The notes: generated by a model not told the origin, from the sequence alone. Counted from the stretch's first letter, positions 15,110 through 23,410 are shown. The stretch: DNA of 64,000 nt from Nocardia elegans NBRC 108235 (GCF_001612845.1 NZ_BDBF01000028.1:1-64000); one strand, 5' to 3'. Numbers and translations: made by a program.

Positions 15110-15889
15110 ATGAGACCGCATTCCTGTGCTACGGTCCCCGTCGTGGAAGCCTCCGGAGTGCAGACCGTCACCCGCGCGCTGTCGGTCCTCGACTGTTTCC
15201 GCGACGGAGACGAGCACGGCGTATCGGAAGTCGCCCGGCAGCAGGGGCTCGCGGTCAGCACCGCCCATCGCCTGCTCGCCGCACTGGTGCAGGCCGGCTT
15301 CCTGGAGAAGGACGAGGTCTCCAGTCGCTATCGGATGGGCGGCGCCCTGGCCGAATACGGTCAGATCGCCTATCGGCAGCACCGCATCTACCTGGCCGAA
15401 CCCAGTCTGGAACACCTGGCGGCGACCACCGGCGCCAGTGCTTCGGTCGCGATCCGGCACAGTATTCACGCCGTCCTGCTCGGCACCAGCCGGTGGCGGG
15501 AAACCGACGGGCACCGTCTCATGGGCGTCCGGCTGCCGCTGCACGCCAGTGCCCTGGGCAAAGCGCTGCTCGCCTGGTCGGCCGTCTCCGACGATTTCCT
15601 GGCCACGCTCACCTACGACGAGGGCACTGCCCGTTCCGTCTCCACACCGGCCGAACTCCGCGCCGAGCTGGATCGCACCCTGGCTCGCGGTTATGCCTAC
15701 AACGACGAGGAACTCGACCCCGGCTTCCGGACCATCGGCCTGCCGATTCTCACCGCCGACGGCGACTGCCGCTTCGCTCTCGGTTTGCGCGGGCCGAGCG
15801 AGCTGATGATCCCGGAACGCCTACCCCTGCTCGTCGAACTGGCCAAGGTGACTGCGGCCGATATCGCCACCCGCTTCCGGGCCGGGTGA
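15110..15889 (+). CDS. IclR-family transcriptional regulator
   Basis: A protein of about 259 residues with the IclR winged helix (VQTVTRALSVLDCFRDGDEHGVSEVARQQGLAVSTAHRLLAALVQAGFLEKD) and a C-terminal effector domain (LPLHASALGKALLAW, RGYAYNDEELDPGFRTIGLPIL). Translation may begin at the ATG used here or at the internal GTG at 15143, which gives the more typical VEASGVQTVTRAL start. It is divergent from the organosulfur ABC/monooxygenase operon and is the obvious candidate regulator. The effector is unknown; sulfonate or sulfate status is plausible. Confidence 0.85.
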   Translation: MRPHSCATVPVVEASGVQTVTRALSVLDCFRDGDEHGVSEVARQQGLAVSTAHRLLAALVQAGFLEKDEVSSRYRMGGALAEYGQIAYRQHRIYLAEPSLEHLAATTGASASVAIRHSIHAVLLGTSRWRETDGHRLMGVRLPLHASALGKALLAWSAVSDDFLATLTYDEGTARSVSTPAELRAELDRTLARGYAYNDEELDPGFRTIGLPILTADGDCRFALGLRGPSELMIPERLPLLVELAKVTAADIATRFRAG

Positions 15890-16012
15890 ACGGATCTTCC
15901 GGATCGGCTGCCGGTCCGCCCCGAGAGCGCTATCGTCGCTGCCAGGTCGCCTTTGCCCATTGGTTGCCGGCCGTGCGCGCGTGCCCGCCGGCGCAGCGAT
16001 GAAGGGACAGCC

Positions 16013-16822
16013 ATGAGGATCACCCGTTTCGCGAAAGCCGTGTCGATCGTGTTCGCGCTGATCGCCGGTTTCGTGGTGGCGGCACTCGGACCCGCGAACG
16101 CTCAGACCATGCCGACGATCGTGCTGGTACACGGCGCGTTCGCCGACACCACCAGTTGGGACGCCGTCGCCGGCGATTTGCGCGGGCGGGGGTACCAGGT
16201 GGTGGTGCCCGAGAATCCGCTGCGCGGACCGGCCTACGACGCCGCGGCGGTCGAGAAGACCGTCGCCGGAATCTCCGGTCCGGTGGTCCTGGTCGGCCAT
16301 TCCTACGGCGGCGCGGTGATCACGAACATCCACAATCCGAACGTGAAGGCACTGGTGTTCGTGGCGGCATTCGCGCCGGCGCAGGGCGAGCCGGTGGCCC
16401 TGGCGCTCGATCCGATCCGTTTCCCCGGTAGCCAACTACTGCCGCCCGCACTGCAGATGAAGGTCGTCGACGATTCCAGCAACGCCCTCGGTCGCAACCT
16501 CGACGCCTACATCGCCGACGCCTCGTTCCATCAGGTGTTCGCCCCCGATGTCAGCGACGCCACGGCCGCGACCATGCTCGCCCACCAGAAATCGCTCGCG
16601 GTGGCGGCGAATGTCGAGCCGTCCGGATCGCCCGCGTGGTCGAACACGCCCAGCTGGTACCTGGTCTCGGCGAACGACACCGTGATCCCGCCCGCCGCGC
16701 AACGGTGGATGGCGGGCCGGATCGGCGCGCACACCAGCGAGGTGCAGGCGTCACACGTCGCGCTCGTTTCCCAGCCGGCCGTGGTGGCCGATGTGATCGC
16801 ATCGGCGGCCGCGGCGACATAG
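16013..16822 (+). CDS. Secreted alpha/beta hydrolase
   Basis: A 269-residue exported protein. It has a Sec signal peptide (MRITRFAKAVSIVFALIAGF..., cleavage near ANA-Q, residue 30), then an alpha/beta hydrolase domain: oxyanion region LVHGAFADTTSW, nucleophile elbow VGHSYGGAVI (Ser97), and a C-terminal histidine in EVQASHVALVSQP. The ATG is preceded by GAAGGGACAG; the in-frame codons further upstream lack protein character. It resembles the small esterases annotated near EstC or salicylate esterases, but the substrate is unknown. The aspartate of the triad probably sits in SANDTVIPP. Confidence 0.85.
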   Translation: MRITRFAKAVSIVFALIAGFVVAALGPANAQTMPTIVLVHGAFADTTSWDAVAGDLRGRGYQVVVPENPLRGPAYDAAAVEKTVAGISGPVVLVGHSYGGAVITNIHNPNVKALVFVAAFAPAQGEPVALALDPIRFPGSQLLPPALQMKVVDDSSNALGRNLDAYIADASFHQVFAPDVSDATAATMLAHQKSLAVAANVEPSGSPAWSNTPSWYLVSANDTVIPPAAQRWMAGRIGAHTSEVQASHVALVSQPAVVADVIASAAAAT

Positions 16823-16837
16823 CCGCGGCGGCATGAT

Positions 16838-16860
16838 CGTCAGCGCTGTTTGCGCTGACG
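16838..16860. terminator. Stem-loop between convergent hydrolase and cyclase genes
   Basis: A perfect 9-base inverted repeat (CGTCAGCGC / GCGCTGACG) around a TGTTT loop, 15 bases after the hydrolase stop. It overlaps the last codons and stop of the cyclase gene. There is no long T run, so strength is uncertain. Confidence 0.5.
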
Positions 16861-17817
16861 CTCCCGGAGCACATGGGAACGCAGGCGGGAGAATCCCTTG
16901 ACGCGCACGCTGCGTAGGTGACGAAGGGAGAACTCGCTGTCGCCGGCCAGGGCCGCGGCCGCGCCGTCGTCCACGAGAACCGTGCCGGGACGGGCGACAC
17001 CGGTCAGCCGTGCGGCGGTGTTGACCACCGTGCCGTACAGATCGCCGAAACGGGTCAGCACGGGACCGTAGGCCAGGCCCACCCGGATCTGGGGCATCTC
17101 CGAAATTTTCTGGGCCGCCCGGCCGATCGCCACGTGCAGGGCCAACGCGATGCGCGCGCCCCGGTGCGGATCGTCGACGGCGAACATCACCTCGTCGCCG
17201 ACGTTCTTGATCACCCAGCCGCCATGGGCGGTTATCGCCTCGGTGGTGGCGGTTTCGAACGCTTCCAGCAGATCGGTCAGCTCGTCGGGGTCGAGGTGGC
17301 GTGAGAGCCGGGTGTAGCCGGCCATATCGGCGAAGCCGACGAGCAATTGCCGTGCGGCGCCGTCGGATTCGAGCGACCGGCTCAGCGCCGCGGCCAGATG
17401 GCGCCGCCAGGCGTACTGCTGCAGGTCGGTGAGCACCTCGATGGCGTGGGCGGTGGCCTCGGCATCGGTGCCGGCGCCGAGTTCGCGGGTGATCAGGTCC
17501 GCCTGCCATTCGGCCAGTCGCGCCATGGACTGCCCGAGGGTACGGGCCGCGGCAATCTGGTTCTGCTCGTTGACATTCGAGGCCGGGCCCAACGCGCAGA
17601 AGGTGCGTACCGCCGCGACGTCGGCGTCGGTGAACGCCTCCTCGTCGTCACTGGCCGCGGCCGGAAAGCCCAAGGCGATCCATAACTTGCGAGCGCTGTC
17701 GACCGAGACCCCGGAGAGCTCGGCGACCTGAGCGCGGGTGTAGCGGCGGGGACCACCGAGAAGAGTTTTTTCGACCACCGCGTCGACCACGTCGGCCGGC
17801 TCACCAGACTCGCTCAC
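16840..17817 (-). CDS. Class III adenylate cyclase with N-terminal regulatory domain
   Basis: About 325 residues. The N-terminal half (YTRAQVAELSGVSVDSARKLWIALGFP... to DLQQYAWRRHLAAAL) resembles the autoinhibitory domain of the pH-sensing mycobacterial cyclase Rv1264. The C-terminal half is a class III catalytic domain: LVGFADMAGYTRLSRHLDPDEL gives the first metal aspartate, VIKNVGDEVMFAVDD the second metal and substrate region, and GDLYGTVVNTAARLTGVARPG the transition-state asparagine/arginine segment. Start chosen at GTG (VSESGEPADVV). It likely makes cAMP in the cytoplasm in response to pH or lipid. It is divergent from the sigma factor gene 134 bases away. Confidence 0.85.
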   Translation of the reverse strand: MSESGEPADVVDAVVEKTLLGGPRRYTRAQVAELSGVSVDSARKLWIALGFPAAASDDEEAFTDADVAAVRTFCALGPASNVNEQNQIAAARTLGQSMARLAEWQADLITRELGAGTDAEATAHAIEVLTDLQQYAWRRHLAAALSRSLESDGAARQLLVGFADMAGYTRLSRHLDPDELTDLLEAFETATTEAITAHGGWVIKNVGDEVMFAVDDPHRGARIALALHVAIGRAAQKISEMPQIRVGLAYGPVLTRFGDLYGTVVNTAARLTGVARPGTVLVDDGAAAALAGDSEFSLRHLRSVRVKGFSRLRSHVLRERQRKQR

Positions 17818-17886
17818 CCGGCAAGTACAGCACACGCGGCGGGGATGGCGCCGCCGTCGTTCGGACGGATTCGACCGAAAAATCTT

Positions 17887-17911
17887 GTTTGAGCGTCCGA
17901 GCCGCGGATAC
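17887..17911 (+). promoter_or_regulatory. Possible SigF/SigB-type promoter of the sigma factor gene
   Basis: GTTT, a 15-base spacer and GGATAC resemble the alternative sigma factor consensus GTTT-N15-19-GGGTAT. The -10 ends about 40 bases before the ATG of the sigma factor gene, as expected for an autoregulated promoter. It is a weak match found by eye. Confidence 0.3.
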
Positions 17912-17951
17912 CCAGGGCGGCATGGTTCATACGGAAGCTGCGGAGACGATC

Positions 17952-18803
17952 ATGAGCACCGATACCACTGCTGCCTCGCCCCGTTCCGCGACCGCTCGCG
18001 ACGACGGTGGCCGCAATTCCTATGACGGAATCGAAGATTCCTTCCGTGCGCTGGCCGAACTCGATGCCGCCGACCCGCGCCGGGCCCGGCTGCGGGAGCA
18101 GATCATCGCCGACTGCATGCCGCTGGCCGCCCATATCGCCCGCCGGTACGAGGGCCGCGGCCAGTCGCGGGAGGACCTGCAACAGGTCGCCAATCTCGCA
18201 CTGGTGCTGTCGGTGGACCGGTACGACGTTTCCCGGGGCGCACCGTTCCTGGGCTTCGCCGTGCCGACGATCATGGGGGAGGTGCGGCGTTACTTCCGCG
18301 ACAGCGGGTGGGCAGTGAAGGTGCCGCGCCGGATGAAGGAACTGCGGGCCCGCATCTCTCAGCACAGCCTGGTGCTGTCACAGCAACTCGGCCGCGAGCC
18401 CAGCAGCCATGAACTCGCCCACGCCCTCGACGTCCCGGTCGAGGAGGTCGTGCAGGCCACCGTCGCGGCCAACAGCTATCTATGCGACTCGCTCGACGAA
18501 ACCCAGTCCGCCGAGAGCGACAGCCCCACGCCGCTGGGCGCCCGGCTGGCGGTCGACGAACCGCGCTACGAGCTCACCGAGGATGCCATCACGGTGAAAC
18601 CGCTGATCGAGGCCCTGCCCGAGCAGGAGCGCAAGATCTTGATCCAGCGTTTCTACGAGAACAAGACCCAGTCCGAGATCGCTGCGCTGCACGGTATCTC
18701 GCAGATGCAGGTCTCTCGAATCCTCAGCCGGGTCCTCAGCGGTCTGCGCGACCAGGCGCTCGCCGAACCCACGCGCCCCCGGCATCTGCGCGCGGTGGCG
18801 TGA
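17952..18803 (+). CDS. SigF/SigB-family alternative sigma factor
   Basis: A 283-residue sigma-70 family group 3 factor. Region 2 is clear (EQIIADCMPLAAHIARRYEGRGQSREDLQQVANLALVLSVDRYD, then RGAPFLGFAVPTIMGEVRRYFRDSGW, the SigF-type PTIxGExRRxFRD motif). Region 3 is VPRRMKELRARISQ. Region 4 (ALPEQERKILIQRFYENKTQSEIAALHGISQMQVSRILSRVL) holds the -35 helix-turn-helix. This subfamily governs general and envelope stress and is usually held by an anti-sigma factor, which is not adjacent here. Start at MSTDTTAASPRS; an in-frame ATG 30 bases upstream (MVHTEAAETI) is possible. Confidence 0.9.
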   Translation: MSTDTTAASPRSATARDDGGRNSYDGIEDSFRALAELDAADPRRARLREQIIADCMPLAAHIARRYEGRGQSREDLQQVANLALVLSVDRYDVSRGAPFLGFAVPTIMGEVRRYFRDSGWAVKVPRRMKELRARISQHSLVLSQQLGREPSSHELAHALDVPVEEVVQATVAANSYLCDSLDETQSAESDSPTPLGARLAVDEPRYELTEDAITVKPLIEALPEQERKILIQRFYENKTQSEIAALHGISQMQVSRILSRVLSGLRDQALAEPTRPRHLRAVA

Positions 18804-18934
18804 CCTGCGCGCCGGCATCGAATTTGCCGGTTCCGTACCCGAATGTCCGGACCTGCGGCCATGATCGGTAGGGCGTGCCGATTCTAGACCGCAGGATCGG
18901 TTCGTTTTCTCGGCGAGAGAGGTCGGGCCGATCG

Positions 18935-19417
18935 ATGGCTGAGACTCCAGCGGTCACCACCGCCCCGCGCGTTGACGGCGCTCCCGGACTGTTGATGCGC
19001 ATCGACGAGGTGATGCGCCGCCACGTCGGTCACACCCTGCTCCGCATCGTCACCGCGGTCACCGGCCCGGTGCGCGCGGTCCCGGATTATCTGATCCTGC
19101 ACGCCGAAGCGGTGATCGACGAGGCCGTGCGGCACCTCGTCGCCCAACCCGGCGCCGACACCGTCGTGGTCACGGTGTCGGTCACGACGACGGTGACGGT
19201 GGTCGTCGAAGCCACCGGCCCGGTCGGAATTCTCCTGCCTCCGCTGCTCGGCTCGACCGCACGGGCGCGGCTGCTGGGCGGGCACTGCGCTGTCGAGCGG
19301 GGTGCTCGCCTCGTCTGGTCGGTTCCCCTGCCTCCGGCCGACATCCACGCCCGTGTGCCCGCCGGTCCGGCACGCCGGCGCGGTGATCGGCCCTACGCGA
19401 AGTTCTCCGTGATGTAG
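18935..19417 (+). CDS. Orphan HATPase-like domain protein (degenerate histidine-kinase C-terminus)
   Basis: About 160 residues. The segment LILHAEAVIDEAVRHLVAQPGADTVVVTVSVTTTVTVVVEATG followed by LLGGHCAVERGARLVWSVPLP follows the C-terminal ATPase part of NarX/DevS-like kinases (EALxNVxRHA..., LGG.C.VE...GTRLxWxVPL). The phospho-acceptor helix is absent, and the N-box and G-box residues look lost. It could bind a ligand or serve as an anti-sigma-like partner for the sigma factor just upstream. That role is only inferred from position. Its 3' end overlaps the convergent esterase gene by 25 bases. Confidence 0.55.
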   Translation: MAETPAVTTAPRVDGAPGLLMRIDEVMRRHVGHTLLRIVTAVTGPVRAVPDYLILHAEAVIDEAVRHLVAQPGADTVVVTVSVTTTVTVVVEATGPVGILLPPLLGSTARARLLGGHCAVERGARLVWSVPLPPADIHARVPAGPARRRGDRPYAKFSVM

Positions 19418-20190
19418 TTCGCCGCCGCGGTCGTCCAGGTCACATCGGTGCCCGGCATGTCGTGTGCCGGATACAACACGTGCTGGCCGTCGGGATACGG
19501 AGTGAGATAACCGATCACACCATTGACGGTGGTGGCGAATCGTTGCAGGTTGGCCACCGGATTCGACATCAGGAACTCCAGCAGCTGCGCGAAGATGAGA
19601 TAGCTCGCGTTGCCGAAACGCGCGCCCTCGACGAACGAGAACGGCGAGATGCCCACGTCGATGATGCGAAGCGGCGAGTCGGCCGGAGACGCGGTGATGA
19701 TGTCGCCCGGGTTCGCGTACTCCCGGGTGGCGACCGCCGCTGGCCAGGTGCCGTGCTGACCGTGCAGGCCGTACGTCGTGGGCGGGCACAGGTTGTTCAC
19801 CGAATCGCCGGCCTTACGCAGGGGGTTGGCGATGAAGACGGCGAAGGCGATCTCGAGCGGGCTGCCGTCGGTGTTGGTGTACTCACCCGCGGCCACCCCT
19901 TCGAGTATCCGGCTCGCGCAGATGCCGCCGAGCGAATAGCTCAGCAGCGCACAGACATTCGGCGACTGCTGAATTGCCTCGACCCCCGCGGCGATACCCA
20001 GCCGGACCGAGGTGTCCAGCGACGGTCCCCACAGATTCGGATCGGGCCCGACCGAGGCGGGCCAGTCGGGTTCGAAGAAGCTGAAGCTGTCGGTCGAGAG
20101 CAGATCGGTGACCGCGGCCAGCATGCCCGCGGGGCTGCCGTCCGCGTTCCGGGGCTCTCCGGTTCCTCGCAACGTGATGATGTCGATCAT
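19393..20190 (-). CDS. LysB/PE-PPE-like serine esterase (mycolate-ester hydrolase candidate)
   Basis: A 265-residue alpha/beta hydrolase without a signal peptide. It starts MIDIITLRGTGEP with GGAGAACCCG upstream. The nucleophile elbow LLSYSLGGICASRIL places Ser86 in an S-Y-S-x-G context. The following IANPLRKAGDSVNN parallels the GNPxRQxG segment of mycobacteriophage LysB enzymes. GDIITASPADSPL and HVLYPAHDMPGTD may carry the triad aspartate and histidine. LysB cuts the ester joining mycolic acids to arabinogalactan, and PE-PPE esterases share the fold. It lies next to GH25-like and DUF4185 genes, suggesting an envelope-degrading module. Assigned by motif order. Confidence 0.65.
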   Translation of the reverse strand: MIDIITLRGTGEPRNADGSPAGMLAAVTDLLSTDSFSFFEPDWPASVGPDPNLWGPSLDTSVRLGIAAGVEAIQQSPNVCALLSYSLGGICASRILEGVAAGEYTNTDGSPLEIAFAVFIANPLRKAGDSVNNLCPPTTYGLHGQHGTWPAAVATREYANPGDIITASPADSPLRIIDVGISPFSFVEGARFGNASYLIFAQLLEFLMSNPVANLQRFATTVNGVIGYLTPYPDGQHVLYPAHDMPGTDVTWTTAAANYITENFA

Positions 20191-20264
20191 CGGGTTCTCC
20201 TTGCCCGCGACGAACTTCGACGGATCTTCCACGGTAGGCCCCGAACCGAGTACGGTCGGGTGTT

Positions 20265-20882
20265 GTGAAAAGAAGGCGGATGGCGTGGTGGTCGCTCACC
20301 GCGGCCGTGGCTGTGATCGTTGCCGGCTGCGGGTCGGACCAGTCGGTGCCGGACACTCCGAATACGAGCGCGGCCCCGGCCTTACACGTGGGTTCGGTAC
20401 CTTCCGACGATGGTACCCCGCCCACCCGCGCCGCGAATGCCGTTGCGGCACAATGTCGGACATCCGATCTCGCGGCCGCGCTCGGGCCCGCGAACGCCGC
20501 TGCCGGAACTGTCGCGTTTCCGATCGTGTTCACCAACAACGGGTCCGGCCCGTGTGTCCTCGAAGGTTTCCCGGGCGTCTCCTACGCCACCGGCCCCGAC
20601 AGCGCACCCGTCGGCACTCCGGCCGCCCGCGAGGGAACCGCGTCCGGCCCGGTCTCGCTGGCGCCCGGCGGCCAGGCGTCGGCGCTGGTGTTCGCGGTCG
20701 ACGTGCACAACATTCCGGCCGAGCAGTGCGGGCCCGTCGACGTGCCGGGGCTGCGAATCTACCCGCCCGACAACACCGCATCGCTGTATCTCGACCATGC
20801 GGCGACGGCGTGCGGTAACGGACAAATGACTACACACCAGTTGCGGGTGCGCGCCCTCGTACCGGGCGCCGAGGGGCGGTAA
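20265..20882 (+). CDS. DUF4232-type lipoprotein
   Basis: A 205-residue exported lipoprotein beginning at GTG, MKRRRMAWWSLTAAVAVIVAGC, with lipobox IVAGC and the lipidated cysteine at residue 22. The mature domain AQCRTSDLAAALGPANAAAGTVAFPIVFTNNGSGPCVLEGFPGVSY is a clear DUF4232 signature. It continues through VSLAPGGQASALVFAVDVH and ends in LRVRALVPG. Three or more cysteines suggest disulfides. The function of DUF4232 proteins is unknown. It is divergent from the esterase gene, with a short promoter interval. Confidence 0.85.
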   Translation: MKRRRMAWWSLTAAVAVIVAGCGSDQSVPDTPNTSAAPALHVGSVPSDDGTPPTRAANAVAAQCRTSDLAAALGPANAAAGTVAFPIVFTNNGSGPCVLEGFPGVSYATGPDSAPVGTPAAREGTASGPVSLAPGGQASALVFAVDVHNIPAEQCGPVDVPGLRIYPPDNTASLYLDHAATACGNGQMTTHQLRVRALVPGAEGR

Positions 20883-21039
20883 TTCGATCTTCGCCGGGTT
20901 TCGTTGGGAGACCGTCGATTACGACGCGGTCACGAGAACCGCACTATCGATGACGGGACAGGCGTAGCCTCGGACAATGAGATAGCCACCCACTCGAAAC
21001 CCGGTCCTGCCGAGGACCGGTCGACTCTTGGAGGGGAAT

Positions 21040-21990
21040 ATGGTCGATTCCCTTTTCGCCGACGTGTCCGAGTTCCAAGTGCCGGTCGACGACTCTTACC
21101 CGTATCAGCTCTTCTCGTTCCGTTCCAACGACGGGACCTACCAGGACCACAACTTCTATCAGAACTATGCCTGGGCGGCCCGGGCCGCCGATTCCGGACG
21201 CATCGCCTGCTTCATCGTCTACTTCTATTGGCGGCCGAACTGGCTCGATACCGTCGACACCCACCGGGGCATGGTCGGTCAGGCGGGTGGCCCGCATCCG
21301 AAGATGATCGCGATGATCGATGTGGAATCGGGCGGCAATCCCGGCGGGGATCAGTCGGACGGAATCAACCGCGCCTATTGGCGGCTGGCCGATTGGCTGG
21401 GCTCGACCCGCCGGGTCATCGGCTACGCCAACCGCCCGGATTTCGACAGCATGTGGCCGGTGCGCCCGGACGGCCTCAACATGATCGGCGCGGGTTACGG
21501 CAGCAATCCGAACCTGCCCGGCCAGATCGCGCACCAGTACACCGACGGTCAGGGCTACGGCGGCGGCCTGCCCGAGGGCGCCCCGCCCTTCGGCAACTGC
21601 GATATGAACTCCGCCGACGGCTTCTCCCCGGAGGATTTCGCCAATCAGGTCGGGGTCGGCACGGTGGCACCGGATCCGGTGACCGACATGTGGATTCAGT
21701 TCATGGGGATCGGCGGCAACGGCTGGCCGCAACTGGCCGGCCATACGCTCGTCGACGGTGTCGCCAGCGTGGGGCAGACCCTCGGCCTGCCGGGCTTCGC
21801 GGCGCCGCCGGGTCCCACCCAGGTGCCGCTGCCGCGTGACTCCGACGGTCGCATCCGCGACGAGTGGATCCAGATGCGCGGACTGCAGGGCACCGGCTGG
21901 CCGCAACTGGGCGGCTGGTCCCTGGTCGACGCCATCGCGGCCATCGGGCAGAAACTCGACATCCCCGGCTTCCAGCCTCCCCATCCGTAA
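21040..21990 (+). CDS. GH25-like muramidase with two C-terminal tandem repeats
   Basis: A 316-residue lysin. The N-terminal domain has LFADVSEFQVPVDDS (Asp8) and MIAMIDVESGGNPGGDQS (Asp94 and Glu96), the DxE pattern of GH25 lysozyme-type hydrolases. FIVYFYWRPNW, VIGYANRPDF and IAHQYTDGQGYGGGLPEG occupy the expected places. It should cut peptidoglycan glycan strands. From about residue 217 to 253 and again from 275 to 311 there is a repeated unit (WIQ..G..G.GWPQL.G..LVD...., ending LPGF or IPGF), probably a wall-binding module. There is no signal peptide, as in phage endolysins. Start at MVDSLFADV because GGAGGGG lies just upstream. It leads a three-gene unit. Confidence 0.75.
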   Translation: MVDSLFADVSEFQVPVDDSYPYQLFSFRSNDGTYQDHNFYQNYAWAARAADSGRIACFIVYFYWRPNWLDTVDTHRGMVGQAGGPHPKMIAMIDVESGGNPGGDQSDGINRAYWRLADWLGSTRRVIGYANRPDFDSMWPVRPDGLNMIGAGYGSNPNLPGQIAHQYTDGQGYGGGLPEGAPPFGNCDMNSADGFSPEDFANQVGVGTVAPDPVTDMWIQFMGIGGNGWPQLAGHTLVDGVASVGQTLGLPGFAAPPGPTQVPLPRDSDGRIRDEWIQMRGLQGTGWPQLGGWSLVDAIAAIGQKLDIPGFQPPHP

Positions 21991-22011
21991 AGCCCCCGAC
22001 GGAGTATTCGC

Positions 22012-22347
22012 ATGCCGACAATCGCCAGTACGAACGGCCGCTTCTTCGTGATCACCGACTGCGTGCCCCAGGTCCGGGCGGCGGCGACAGCGGCCGCCGC
22101 GGGCGGCACCCTCGCCACCCTCACCACCGCCACGGCCGCCGAGATCGCGTTCCCGGAAGGGGCTTTCGCCGACGTCGCATCCTGTGCCGGACCGCAGGCC
22201 GGGCCGACAGCCTGGTTCGCCACCTTCAACGGCGGGGTCCCCGACGGCTGTGTCTATGCCATCGACCTGACCACCGGGCAGGTGTGTACCGAGAACGCCA
22301 ACCGAGCCGCGGCATGGACGCGGTTCGTGCTCGCCGCCCCGGCATGA
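22012..22347 (+). CDS. Small protein between lysin and DUF4185 genes
   Basis: A 111-residue protein (MPTIASTNGRFFVITDCVPQVR...) with an alanine/threonine-rich middle and three cysteines. No signal peptide or known domain is recognised. It lies 21 bases after the GH25-like gene and 7 bases before the DUF4185 gene on the same strand, so it is almost certainly part of the same transcript. It could be a structural or chaperone partner of the envelope enzymes. The function is unknown. Confidence 0.65.
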   Translation: MPTIASTNGRFFVITDCVPQVRAAATAAAAGGTLATLTTATAAEIAFPEGAFADVASCAGPQAGPTAWFATFNGGVPDGCVYAIDLTTGQVCTENANRAAAWTRFVLAAPA

Positions 22348-22354
22348 GCCGGCG

Positions 22355-23410
22355 ATGGCGACGCATTGGGGGACTCCGCTCACCGGGTACGCCGGAAGTA
22401 CGGCCAGGCATTTCGGCGTAGGCGGCACCGATCTCGGAATCCCTTACGACCGAGATCATTTCGCGCCGCGCGCGTCGGGATTCGTCTTCGGCGACACGTT
22501 CACCGGTGACAGTCAGGGGTCCGGCACCTGGCTCGGATCTCCGGTAATGCTGTTCAGCTCTAACCTCCCGGACGCGACCACCACCTTTTCCGCGACCCCC
22601 GGTGGTGCGCAGGCGCGCCAGGCTCTCACCTACGCCCACAACGCCGACAACGGCTACGGGGTGGAGGTCAGCCGCATTCCCAACGACGCGTTCGTCGATC
22701 CGAACGGGCGGACGTGGCTGACCTACACCAGCGTTCACGACTGGAGCATCCCCGACGATCGATACGGCGCGCTGTTCTGTGGCCTGGCCTACTCCGACGA
22801 CGACGGCGCGACCTGGACCGATTACGCGGCCGTGTGGCCCAACGACGGCAGCGACGGCTACGGCGGCTGGAGTCCGTTCATGATGCAGTCCTTCGCCGGG
22901 ATCGGGAACAACAACGGCGACGGTTATCTGTACATCGTCTCGAAGGAGTGGGGGCGTAGCCACAATCGCAACGGCCCGGTCCTGATGCGCGTGCCGTGGC
23001 AGCAGATCGCCGTCCGCGCCGATTACGAATACTGGGGCTACAACGGTTCGGCCTGGCAGTGGGGCAATCCCACTCCCACGCCGCTGTTCGGCGGTATGGG
23101 CCCGATCGGCGAGGTGAGTGTGAAGAACATCGCCGGGACGTGGGTGATGTCCTATTTCGACGTCGCCGGCGCCTGCATCTCGACCCGCACCGCACCGGCC
23201 ATCGATCGCGTCTGGACATCGCCGAAACGGCAGATCGTCGCCTCCGCACCGTGGTGGCAGTTCTGGGTTCGTACCTTCCCGCAACTCTACGGCGGCTACA
23301 TCCACCCGCGGTCGAGCTCACTCACGGACATCACTCTGTATGTCTCCCAATGGAACACCACCACGAACAATCCGTATTGGGTGATGCAGTTCGACGGCAT
23401 CACACCGTAG
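22355..23410 (+). CDS. DUF4185 protein, GH183-type endo-D-arabinanase candidate
   Basis: A 351-residue DUF4185 protein without a signal peptide. The beta-propeller-like pattern is strong: RHFGVGGTDLGIPYDRDH, GFVFGDTFTGDSQGSGTWLGSPVML, VEVSRIPNDAFVDPNGRTWLTYTSVHDW, YLYIVSKEWGRSHNRNGPVLMRV and SVKNIAGTWVMSYFD. DUF4185 proteins were assigned to glycoside hydrolase family GH183, endo-acting enzymes on the D-arabinan of the mycobacterial wall. The early aspartates (GTDLG and GDTFTG) are candidate catalytic residues. It follows the GH25-like lysin and a small gene in one unit. Confidence 0.8.
   Translation: MATHWGTPLTGYAGSTARHFGVGGTDLGIPYDRDHFAPRASGFVFGDTFTGDSQGSGTWLGSPVMLFSSNLPDATTTFSATPGGAQARQALTYAHNADNGYGVEVSRIPNDAFVDPNGRTWLTYTSVHDWSIPDDRYGALFCGLAYSDDDGATWTDYAAVWPNDGSDGYGGWSPFMMQSFAGIGNNNGDGYLYIVSKEWGRSHNRNGPVLMRVPWQQIAVRADYEYWGYNGSAWQWGNPTPTPLFGGMGPIGEVSVKNIAGTWVMSYFDVAGACISTRTAPAIDRVWTSPKRQIVASAPWWQFWVRTFPQLYGGYIHPRSSSLTDITLYVSQWNTTTNNPYWVMQFDGITP

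Noticed and set aside
13819..15261. A longer 480-residue version of the sulfonate-binding lipoprotein
   Set aside because: The extra N-terminal 133 codons run across the divergent promoter and antisense to the IclR gene. The internal ATG gives a proper signal peptide and lipobox.
19393..23410. A complete prophage around the lysin genes
   Set aside because: No integrase, terminase, portal, capsid or tail genes are present. A sigma factor, a lipoprotein and TetR/StrR regulators surround the region.
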